This document shows positions 33,532 through 40,659 of a stretch of DNA of 64,000 nucleotides, in pieces. Positions within the stretch are counted from its first letter, which is position 1, and the number at the start of each line of letters is the position of its first letter. The stretch spans positions 6,440,001-6,504,000 of the forward strand of contig NZ_CP068985.1 in NCBI RefSeq assembly GCF_019397265.1, read 5' to 3'. The notes under the pieces are model-generated. The model did no database searches, was not told the origin of the DNA, and was given only the letters and a program-made list of their open reading frames with translations. Both the position numbers and the translations under genes were made by a program. Origin of the DNA: Nonomuraea coxensis DSM 45129 (GTDB lineage: Bacteria; Actinomycetota; Actinomycetes; Streptosporangiales; Streptosporangiaceae).

Positions 33532-35155
33532 GCAGCGTCCGCAGCCGCACACTGTCGGCGGCGTCCCAGCCGGGCGGCGCGGCCACGGCCGCCCAGGCGT
33601 CGACGACGTTGGCGTTGTAGCGGTGCCCGTGGCCGGGCGGCACCGACAGCGCCGAGGTCATGTCCACCAGCACCTGCCAGAACGTCACCAGCGGGAACCA
33701 CTTCATCCGCGGGTTCACGCCGGGCCCGCGCTCGCCCTCCAGCCAGGCGGGACGGCGCAGGATCAGCGCGGGCGTCCACCAGACGATGGGGTCGGAGGCG
33801 TTCTGCAGGTAGACCACGCGCGGCCTGGCCCAGGGGCCGGGCGGGCGGCCGAGGTCGCCGGGTGTCTGGGCGAAGCGGACGGTGCGGCCCGCCTCGTACA
33901 CCGGCCGCCACACGGGGCTGCCCGGCTCCCGGCCGACGGTGACGTGGCGCCAGATGGGGTTGACGTTGGGCGGGCCGACGAAGACGGCTCCGTCCGTACG
34001 GGCCGTCAGGTCGCCGAGGTCGCGGAAGGCGTGCTCCAGCGCGTACGAGCCGAGGCTCTCCCCCGCCAGCACGAGCTTCGGCCGGCTGTCCGCGGGCAGC
34101 TCGGCCCAGCGGGCGCGCACCGCCTCGAACAGCGCCCGCCCCGCCCTGGCCGCCCGCTCCCGGTCCACCAGGAACGACACCCAGCTCGGCAGGTACGAGT
34201 ACTGCACGGCGACCGTGGCCGAGCGGCCGTCGTACATGTACTCCAGGGAGGCGGGGATGCTCGGGTCCACCCATCCGGTGCCGGTGGTGCCGAGCACGGC
34301 GAGCACCGGCCGCCGGAAGGCCCCGGTGCGTTCCAGCTCGCGCACCGCGAGGGCCGCCTGGGCCTGCGGGGTGGGGGCGGCTTCGAGGCCGACGTACACC
34401 CGGATGGGCTCGGTGGCGGGCCGGCCGGAGAAGGCGGTGAGACGGGCGGGGGCGGGGGCGCTCGCGACGAAGGTCCGGCCTTCCTTGCCGAGGGTGTCCC
34501 AGGGGACGAACGAGCCGGGGCCGCCGGACACCAGTCTCGTGGCGGGCCGCCGCACGCCCGGCGCGGTGCCCTGGTTGGCGACCGAGGACACGTCGCTCAT
34601 CCGCGCGACGAACGCCGAGAACAGCACGTCGTTGGCGAACACCGCGACGAGCACGGCCATGAGCACCACGCCGATCGCGCGCCCCACCTGGACGGGCACG
34701 AACCGGTCGAGCCAGCCGATGAGCTTGCGGCCGCCGAGGCGTACCAGCCGGGCGAGCAGCAGCCCCAGCGTGAACAGCACCACCGCGACGCCCAGGATGA
34801 GCGGCGGGAACCAGGTGAGTGAGGTGTCCATGCCCATGAGGGCGCGCAGGTCGCGCTGCCAGTCGTGGCTGTACCAGAGCGCCACCACGGTCAGGACCGC
34901 GCAGCCGCCGATCAGGGCCCGCCAGGCGAGGCGGCGCCCCCGCTCCGGCGGACGGTAGCGGATCAGCGCGCGGCCGAGCGCGCCGAGCGCGGCGCCGGCG
35001 GCGTAGCCCATCAGGGCCGTGACCGCGGCCATCACCCCCTGGTACATCCAGGTGCGCGGCAGCAGCGAAGGCGTGAGCGAGGCGCAGGCGAACAGGGTGC
35101 CCAGCAGGACTCCCCCGAAGCCGGGCCACCGCCGCACCACCCGCGCGTTGTCCAC
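33518..35155 (-). CDS. Membrane-anchored alpha/beta-hydrolase (PF10081/PF15420 family)
   Basis: This is a 545-residue protein. The N-terminal third has about five to six transmembrane helices (LLGTLFACASLTPSLLPRTWMYQGVMAAVTA, then LILGVAVVLFTLGLLLARLV), matching the Abhydrolase_9 N-terminal domain. The C-terminal catalytic part has the nucleophile elbow LAGESLGSYALEHAF and FVGPPNVNPIWRHVT downstream, which are the family's conserved blocks. The family's physiological substrate is unknown. The GTG at 35155 lies 8 nt after TACTGT on the minus strand; a TTG at 35164 is an alternative. The 3' end overlaps the K+ permease gene by 14 bp. Confidence 0.85.
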   Translation of the reverse strand: MDNARVVRRWPGFGGVLLGTLFACASLTPSLLPRTWMYQGVMAAVTALMGYAAGAALGALGRALIRYRPPERGRRLAWRALIGGCAVLTVVALWYSHDWQRDLRALMGMDTSLTWFPPLILGVAVVLFTLGLLLARLVRLGGRKLIGWLDRFVPVQVGRAIGVVLMAVLVAVFANDVLFSAFVARMSDVSSVANQGTAPGVRRPATRLVSGGPGSFVPWDTLGKEGRTFVASAPAPARLTAFSGRPATEPIRVYVGLEAAPTPQAQAALAVRELERTGAFRRPVLAVLGTTGTGWVDPSIPASLEYMYDGRSATVAVQYSYLPSWVSFLVDRERAARAGRALFEAVRARWAELPADSRPKLVLAGESLGSYALEHAFRDLGDLTARTDGAVFVGPPNVNPIWRHVTVGREPGSPVWRPVYEAGRTVRFAQTPGDLGRPPGPWARPRVVYLQNASDPIVWWTPALILRRPAWLEGERGPGVNPRMKWFPLVTFWQVLVDMTSALSVPPGHGHRYNANVVDAWAAVAAPPGWDAADSVRLRTLLSSF

Positions 35156-35220
35156 GACGACCAACAGTAGTGGATCAATTCCGACAGTAGTCAGCCAGGT
35201 CAGGGCATAGGGTGTCGCAT

Positions 35221-36471
35221 GTGGAACAGGGATCTCTGGAGCTGACGGTGGGTCCGGTCGCGCACGGCGGCTGGTGTGTGGCGCGGCACGAAGGGCGCGT
35301 GGTGTTCGTCCGGCACGCGCTGCCGGGCGAGCGGGTGATCGCCGAGATCACCGAGGAGAGCGCCAAGTTCCTGCGCGCCGACGCGGTGGAGATCCTGGAG
35401 CCGTCGCCCGACCGCGTCGTCCCGCCCTGCCCGTACGCGGGGCCGGGCCGCTGCGGCGGCTGCGACTGGCAGCACGCCACTCTGGACGCCCAGCGGCGGC
35501 TCAAGGCGCAGGTGGTGGCCGAGCAGCTCCAGCGGCTCGCGGGCATCGAACGTGAGGTCGTGGTCGAGGAGGTGCCTGGCGCCGCCGACGGGCTCGGCTG
35601 GCGCACCCGGGTGCAGTTCGCCGCGCTGCCCGGCGGTGAGCTGGGCTTCCGCCGGCACCGCTCGCACGAGATCGAGCCGGTCGACGCCTGTCTGATCGCC
35701 CATCCCGAGGTCGAGGCGGTCGCCGCCGAGACCCGTACGTGGGCGGGGGCCGCCGGCGTCGAGGTGATCGCCTCCTCGGGCGGCGAGCGGGCCGTGGTCG
35801 TCAGGCCCAGGCCGCGGCGCAGCGTGACCGTGCCCGACCTCGACGCGCCCGCCTCGATCCTGGTCGACCAGGGCAAGGGCCGCACCGAGCCGCGGCGCGG
35901 CTCCGGGGTGCTGCACGAGCAGGTGGGCGAGCGCCGCTTCCGGGTGATGGGCAGCGGCTTCTGGCAGGTGCATCCGGGCGCGGCCGAGACCCTGCTGGAC
36001 GCGGTGCTGGCGTACGCGGCGCCGGAGCCCGGCGAGTGGGCGCTCGACCTCTACTGCGGGGTGGGCCTGTTCGCGGCGGGCCTGGCCGAGGCGGTGGGGC
36101 CGGAGGGCGCGGTGTTCGGCCTGGAGTCCGAGGCCGCCGCCGTCCGCGACGCCCGCGCCAACCTGCGCGACCTGCCGCAGGCCCGGGTGGAGCGTGGGCG
36201 GGTGGAGGAGGCCCTCGACCGCTTCCAGATCGAGCGCGCCGACCTCGTCGTGGTGGACCCGCCGCGGGCGGGCCTCGGCCGCGAGGTGGTGGAGCGCGTC
36301 GCCGCGCTGGAGGCCACGCGCGTCGTCTACGTCTCCTGCGACCCGGCCACCTTCGCCCGCGACCTCAAGTGGCTGGGCGAGCGCGGCTACAGGCTCGCCG
36401 GGCTGCGGGCCTTCGACGCCTTCCCGATGACCCACCACGTGGAGTGCGTGGGCCTGCTGCTGCCCGCCTAG
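35221..36471 (+). CDS. TRAM-domain RNA (uracil-5-)-methyltransferase, TrmA/RlmD type
   Basis: This is a 416-residue SAM-dependent RNA methyltransferase. An N-terminal TRAM/OB domain spans residues 1-60, and four cysteines include CPYAGPGRCGGC, which fits the [4Fe-4S] site of RlmD-type enzymes. The SAM loop is LDLYCGVGLFA, the catalytic motif VVDPPRAGLG, and the nucleophile Cys lies in YVSCDPATFARDL. It makes m5U in tRNA or rRNA; which one is not determined. GTG 35221 lies exactly 7 nt after TAGGGT, so it is probably leaderless; an in-frame GTG 9 nt upstream is less likely. Confidence 0.9.
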   Translation: MEQGSLELTVGPVAHGGWCVARHEGRVVFVRHALPGERVIAEITEESAKFLRADAVEILEPSPDRVVPPCPYAGPGRCGGCDWQHATLDAQRRLKAQVVAEQLQRLAGIEREVVVEEVPGAADGLGWRTRVQFAALPGGELGFRRHRSHEIEPVDACLIAHPEVEAVAAETRTWAGAAGVEVIASSGGERAVVVRPRPRRSVTVPDLDAPASILVDQGKGRTEPRRGSGVLHEQVGERRFRVMGSGFWQVHPGAAETLLDAVLAYAAPEPGEWALDLYCGVGLFAAGLAEAVGPEGAVFGLESEAAAVRDARANLRDLPQARVERGRVEEALDRFQIERADLVVVDPPRAGLGREVVERVAALEATRVVYVSCDPATFARDLKWLGERGYRLAGLRAFDAFPMTHHVECVGLLLPA

Positions 36472-36507
36472 ACGGGCAGAGCGGGTCAGGCGCGGGTCAG
36501 GCGCGGC

Positions 36508-37179
36508 TCAGGCCGGGGCGACCGGGGGCTTGATGGGAGTGCGGCCGCGGCCGAGCATCCAGAGCATCCCGGCCAGCGCCGCCACCTGCAACGGCCAGCC
36601 CATGGCGATCTTGGCGAAGCCGAGCGCGGCCACCGCCTCGTCGCCGCCGCCGAACAGGTAGACCGGCCCCTGCACCGCGACCCGCACCGCGCACGGCAGC
36701 ATGAGCAGCCAGGTGAGCCGGGTGCAGAGCCGGACGATGCCGGGATCCTTGCGCCAGGCGGTCGGGTCGCCGGTGACCGAGCCGATGAGGAAGCCGACCA
36801 CCGGCCATCGGGCGACGATGGAGATAAGCATGCCGATCATGTAGCCGGCGTTCCACAGGATGCCGGGCAGGAAGTAGTCCTTCGCGTCGCCGGTGCGGCT
36901 GGCGAAGAACGCCCCGATCGCGATGCCGATCAGGCTGTTGATGACGAACTGCGGCGTGGACCGCTGCACGACCCGGGCCACCAGCAGCAGCACCGCCAGC
37001 GCGATGCTGACGATGAGCGACGTCTTCAGCTCCTCGGTGGCGATCCAGCACACCGTGAAGGCGATCGTCGGGATCGCCGCCTCGATGATGCCGCGCACGC
37101 CGCCGAACGCCTTGGCGAGCTGTGCTCGCACCGCCGCTTCCACCGTGTCGTGGGCGACCTCTTGCGCCTCAGCACTCAC
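36508..37179 (-). CDS. DUF3159 membrane protein
   Basis: This 223-residue protein has five to six helices. GGVRGIIEAAIPTIAFTVCWIATEELKTSLIVSIALAVLLLVARVVQRSTPQFVINSLIGIAIGAFFASRTGDAKDYFLPGILWNAGYM is the DUF3159 signature region. It lies 4 bp after the OB-fold gene, and the two are co-transcribed in many actinobacteria, next to trk genes. The GTG start has GGGAG nearby. Function unknown. Confidence 0.9.
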   Translation of the reverse strand: MSAEAQEVAHDTVEAAVRAQLAKAFGGVRGIIEAAIPTIAFTVCWIATEELKTSLIVSIALAVLLLVARVVQRSTPQFVINSLIGIAIGAFFASRTGDAKDYFLPGILWNAGYMIGMLISIVARWPVVGFLIGSVTGDPTAWRKDPGIVRLCTRLTWLLMLPCAVRVAVQGPVYLFGGGDEAVAALGFAKIAMGWPLQVAALAGMLWMLGRGRTPIKPPVAPA

Positions 37180-37183
37180 CTGA

Positions 37184-37570
37184 TCAACTCCCTGGCCGGA
37201 GCTCGTATCGCGGATTGAACATCACCTTGCGGCCGTCCTGCATGCTGACCAGCCCCTCGGCCTTGACCGTGCGGCCCGGCTCGATGCCGGCGATCTTGCG
37301 GCGGCCGAGCCAGACCAGGTCGATCACGTCGGACCCGTCGTAGAGCTCGGCCTCCAGGGCGGGGGCGCCGCCCCTCGGGCGCAACGTCACCGTACGTAGC
37401 GTACCCGCCACGCAGAAGCGCCGGCGCCCGCCGCACGACACGATCGGGGTCGCGCCGACCTCGTCGGCGTCCTCCCGTAGTTCCTGGGCCTCGATCTCCG
37501 ACTGCGGGGACGCCAGCCGGGCGAAGAACCCACGCAATCCCCCGCGTTTCGCGGGCTCTGCCGTACTCAT
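37184..37570 (-). CDS. OB-fold nucleic-acid-binding domain protein
   Basis: This is a 128-residue protein. After a basic N-terminus, residues 45-120 form an OB fold (GRRRFCVAGTLRTVTLRPR, EAELYDGSDVIDLVWLGRRKIAGIEPGRTVKAEGLVSMQDGRKVMFNPRYEL). It resembles the RecG/RPA-type wedge domain that binds single-stranded nucleic acid. The ATG at 37570 lies 8 nt after TAGGCT, a leaderless-type start. It is in an operon with the DUF3159 gene. Its cellular role is unknown. Confidence 0.85.
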   Translation of the reverse strand: MSTAEPAKRGGLRGFFARLASPQSEIEAQELREDADEVGATPIVSCGGRRRFCVAGTLRTVTLRPRGGAPALEAELYDGSDVIDLVWLGRRKIAGIEPGRTVKAEGLVSMQDGRKVMFNPRYELRPGS

Positions 37571-37598
37571 GATGACTCAGCCTACGTGATGTCAGCTC

Positions 37599-38240
37599 TC
37601 AGCGAATCTCACTGATTTCCGGCCCTCGTTTGAACGGGTTGAGACCGGGGCGCGCGTCCGTCTGCTCGCCGCCCGCCTGCTCGTTGGGCCGGCGCAGCGG
37701 GATGGGCTCCTCGCGGGCCATCGGCTCGTCGCCGCGCACCACGACGACGTCCTTGACGAAGTCGACGAACGCGCCGGCGACCGCCTCGTCGAACGCGCCG
37801 GGCCCGGAGATCACCGCGAGCAGGAACCAGCGCGGACCGTCGACGCCGAGGTAGCGGGCCGGGCGGCTGCCGCCGTCCATCCTGATCTCGCCCGCCAGCT
37901 CGGTGCCGAGCGGGCCCTCGCGCTCCTCCAGGTCCTTCGCCTGCGCGCGGATCTTGGTTTTGACCTCGTCCCAGAGGCCGGAGCTGCGCGGCGCGGCCAG
38001 CGCCTGGAGCTGCAGCGTGCTCTCCCCGCTGATGACGACCACGCCGACGTGCTGGTCGCCGACCGAGGCCAGGCGCACCTCGAAGTCGGGGTTGTGCGGC
38101 AGCCGGAGGCCACCGAGGTCGATGCGCTCGTTGTCCGGATGGGGCTCGTCGGCGTCCCACGGGCCGGACTCGCGCGTGGGGGCGGCCTGCTCCTGCTCGG
38201 CCACCGCATCCGGCTGCTCTCGACGACGACGTCGGAACAC
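37599..38240 (-). CDS. DUF3710 domain protein
   Basis: This 213-residue protein begins with a basic FRRRRREQ and an acidic linker, then the DUF3710 core (GPWDADEPHPDNERIDLGGLRLPHNPDFEVRLASV... LQALAAPRSSGLWDEVKTKI... EGPLGTELAGEIRMDGGSRPARYLGVDGPRWFLLAVISGPGA). I chose the GTG at 38240 because GGGAG lies 10 nt upstream; an in-frame GTG at 38249 lies only 1 nt after that site. It sits beside dut, its usual neighbour. Function unknown. Confidence 0.88.
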   Translation of the reverse strand: MFRRRRREQPDAVAEQEQAAPTRESGPWDADEPHPDNERIDLGGLRLPHNPDFEVRLASVGDQHVGVVVISGESTLQLQALAAPRSSGLWDEVKTKIRAQAKDLEEREGPLGTELAGEIRMDGGSRPARYLGVDGPRWFLLAVISGPGAFDEAVAGAFVDFVKDVVVVRGDEPMAREEPIPLRRPNEQAGGEQTDARPGLNPFKRGPEISEIR

Positions 38241-38278
38241 GTTCCTCACTCTCCCTGATAGTGGTGCTGGAGGGGCCG

Positions 38279-38719
38279 TCAGCGCCCCGTCGAACCGAAT
38301 CCGTTGGCGCCGCGCACCGAGCCGGGCAGACGCTCGACCTCGTAGAAGGCGGCCCGCTCGACCCGCTGGATCACCAGCTGGGCCACCCGGTCGCCCCGCC
38401 GGAGCCGGAAGGGCTCCTTGGCGTCGGTGTTGATCAGCGTGACCCGGATCTCGCCGCGGTAGCCGGCGTCGACCGTGCCCGGCGCGTTGACCAGGGTGAC
38501 ACCGTGCCTGGCCGCGAGGCCGGAGCGCGGGTGCACGAAGGCCGCGTAGCCGTCGGGCAGGGCGATGGCCAGCCCCGTGCCGACCACGGCCCGCTCGCCC
38601 GGCGCCAGCTCGACGTCCTCGGCGGCGTAGAGGTCGGCGCCCGCGTCGCCCGGATGGGCGTAGGACGGCGGCGGCAGCTCGGCGTCGAGCCGCTGGATCA
38701 GAACCTCCACCTTGCTCAC
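38279..38719 (-). CDS. dut: Deoxyuridine 5'-triphosphate nucleotidohydrolase (dUTPase)
   Basis: This 146-residue trimeric dUTPase hydrolyses dUTP to dUMP and PPi, keeping uracil out of DNA and feeding dTMP synthesis. All five motifs are present: GDAGADLY, HPRSGLAARHG, NAPGTVDAGYRGEI with the catalytic Asp and substrate-gating Tyr, RGDRVAQLVIQ, and the C-terminal RGANGFGSTG arm. It starts with GTG and overlaps the upstream thioesterase gene by 4 bp (GTGA), so the two are translationally coupled. Confidence 0.97.
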   Translation of the reverse strand: MSKVEVLIQRLDAELPPPSYAHPGDAGADLYAAEDVELAPGERAVVGTGLAIALPDGYAAFVHPRSGLAARHGVTLVNAPGTVDAGYRGEIRVTLINTDAKEPFRLRRGDRVAQLVIQRVERAAFYEVERLPGSVRGANGFGSTGR

Positions 38720-39270
38720 GGATTCACCTCGAAGTCCTGGTGCTCGGCGGCGATGGCGGCCAGGTCGCCGTGCTCGGCGAAGTGCTCCATGCTCACCTCG
38801 ATGAACAGCGCCGCCGCCCTGACGGCGACCGGCCCGTCCGGGGCGCCGATGCGCCCCTCAGCCTCAAGGTACGCCTTCCGCCCCGAGATGCCGTTGCACC
38901 AGGCGCGCAGGTGGAGTGTCGTGCCGACAGGAACGGGGAGAAGGTAGTCGGTCTCCAGCCGTCCTGTGACATACGGCTTGTGGAACAGGTAGACCGACAT
39001 TCCGATGACCTCGTCCATGGCGGCGGCCAGGACGCCGCCGTGCGCCAGCTTGGGCGCGCCCTGGTGCGCCTCGCCCACCGTGAACTCGGCCTCGACGGTG
39101 GCGCCGTCGGGCGTCCGGGCCGTGAGGTGCAGGCCGGTGGGGTGCTCGGTGCCGCAGCCGAAGCAGTGGCCGTAGTGGGAGCCGAGGGCGGCGCCGGGCA
39201 GCGGGGCTCCCGGCGGGGGCGCGGGCGCGGCGGCGCCGGGCGGCGGAGTGGTCAGGGAGGAACGGGTCAC
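38716..39270 (-). CDS. Hotdog-fold thioesterase (PaaI/4HBT-like)
   Basis: This 184-residue protein has a Pro/Ala-rich N-terminus and then SHYGHCFGCGTEHPTGLHL, a short Cys-containing entry found in many actinobacterial acyl-CoA thioesterase-like proteins. The hotdog motif is KLAHGGVLAAAMDEVIGMSVY with the H-G-G turn and catalytic acid Asp. VTGRLETDYLLPVPVGTTLHLRAWC forms the second strand set. The substrate is unknown. The GTG at 39270 lies 8 nt after TAACCT with no ribosome-binding site. The gene leads into dut. Confidence 0.85.
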   Translation of the reverse strand: MTRSSLTTPPPGAAAPAPPPGAPLPGAALGSHYGHCFGCGTEHPTGLHLTARTPDGATVEAEFTVGEAHQGAPKLAHGGVLAAAMDEVIGMSVYLFHKPYVTGRLETDYLLPVPVGTTLHLRAWCNGISGRKAYLEAEGRIGAPDGPVAVRAAALFIEVSMEHFAEHGDLAAIAAEHQDFEVNP

Positions 39271-39281
39271 GGGTGACGAGG

Positions 39282-40490
39282 TTACTCGCTGTCGGCGCTC
39301 CGCTCGTCCGCGGCGCGAGCGGCGGGAGCGGCGGACCGCTCGTCCGCGGCGGGAGCGGCGGGCCGGTCGGGCCGGTCGGGCCCCGGCTCGCTGTCCGGTT
39401 CGCCCTTCTCGTGCACGGACGGGGGTGGCGGCAGGGCCGGCTGCTGGTGCCGCAGCTCGGGCAGCGCCCGGTAGATGACGGCCGCGACCGGCACCGCCAC
39501 CGCGGCTCCCGCGATGCCCGCGAGGATGCCGCCGATGGCCAGCACCAGGATGATCGCCAGCGGATGGAAGTTGAGCGCCCGGCCGACGATCAGCGGCTGC
39601 AGGACGTGGTTCTCCAGCTGCTGCTCGACGATGAGGATGCCGAGGAACACCAGCGCGAGCACGATGCCCTTGGCGCCGAGCGTGACCAGTGTGGCCACGG
39701 TGCCGGCGAAGAAGATGCCGACGATGGGGATGAAGCTGGCGAAGAAGATCAGCACCGCGAGCGGGGCCCACAGCGGCACGCCCATGCCGGCCAGCACGAT
39801 GCCCATGATCACGCCGTGCACGGCGGCCACCGCGACCGTGCCCTGCACGTAGTGGGAGAGGGTGGTCCACGCCGCCCGGCCGGCCCGGTCGATGCGCGGC
39901 GCGACGTCGCCGAAGCCCTTGAGGATCCACGCCCAGATGCGCTCGCCGTCCTTGAGCAGGAAGAACGTCACGAACAGCAGCAGCACGATGGACGCCAGCA
40001 CCTCGAAGGCGACCGCGCCCGCGCTCAGGACGGTCGTGGTGATCGCCTGCCGCTGGGTGTTGACCATGGTCGCGACCTCGTCGACGTACGCGGTGATCTG
40101 GGCCTGCTGCAGATGCAGCGGGCCGGTGATCAGCCACTCCTGGACGTCTCTCGCGGTCGCCTGGACCTGCTGGACCAGGTTGGGGAACTCCTCGCCGGCC
40201 CGCGCGCCGACCAGCCAGCCGGTGCCGGCCAGCACGGCCAGCGCGATCAGCATGGTGACCCACGTGGCGTAGATCGGCCGCATGCCCGCCTGGCGCAGCC
40301 GGTTGGTGAGCGGGTAGAGCAACGCGGTCAGCAGCAGCGCGACGGCCACCGGCAGGGCCACGAACGTGAGCCTGGCGATGATGAGCGCGAAGAAGTAGAC
40401 GACCACGCCGACGAGGATCAGGCACACGCACCAGGCGGCCGTCTTGGCCAGCGTGGGCGGCACGAGCTTGGTGGGGCGGTCGGGCAGCAC
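39282..40490 (-). CDS. AI-2E family membrane transporter
   Basis: This is a 402-residue protein with about eight transmembrane helices in the AI-2E/PerM arrangement (VVVYFFALIIARLTFVALPVAVALLLTALLYPLTNRL; later FIPIVGIFFAGTVATLVTLGAKG and LIVEQQLENHVLQPLIVGRALNFHPLAIILVLAIGGILAGIAGAAVAVPVAAVIYR). Residues after about 350 are a low-complexity Pro/Asp/Ala/Arg tail with two ADERSA units. Members export small molecules or ions; AI-2 export is proven only for a few. The GTG at 40490 is preferred; an in-frame GTG at 40532 is the alternative. Confidence 0.85.
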   Translation of the reverse strand: MLPDRPTKLVPPTLAKTAAWCVCLILVGVVVYFFALIIARLTFVALPVAVALLLTALLYPLTNRLRQAGMRPIYATWVTMLIALAVLAGTGWLVGARAGEEFPNLVQQVQATARDVQEWLITGPLHLQQAQITAYVDEVATMVNTQRQAITTTVLSAGAVAFEVLASIVLLLFVTFFLLKDGERIWAWILKGFGDVAPRIDRAGRAAWTTLSHYVQGTVAVAAVHGVIMGIVLAGMGVPLWAPLAVLIFFASFIPIVGIFFAGTVATLVTLGAKGIVLALVFLGILIVEQQLENHVLQPLIVGRALNFHPLAIILVLAIGGILAGIAGAAVAVPVAAVIYRALPELRHQQPALPPPPSVHEKGEPDSEPGPDRPDRPAAPAADERSAAPAARAADERSADSE

Positions 40491-40622
40491 GTGTTCAAGA
40501 CTGTCACGTCCGGGCGGCGAGTGCGCGCCCACTGCGCCACCGGATCGGGCGCGGAGCGCGCCGGCGAAGATCGGGCCTGGGCGACCGCCGGAGGGCGTGT
40601 CACCGTCATGGGCATGCGGGGT

Positions 40623-40653
40623 CCGTGAAAGGGGGCGGCGCCCCCTTTCACGG
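40623..40653 (-). terminator. Terminator after valS
   Basis: A perfect 14-bp stem (CCGTGAAAGGGGGC with its complement at 40640-40653) with a 3-nt loop starts 7 nt beyond the valS stop codon on the minus strand. Confidence 0.85.
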
Positions 40654-40659
40654 CGCCCG

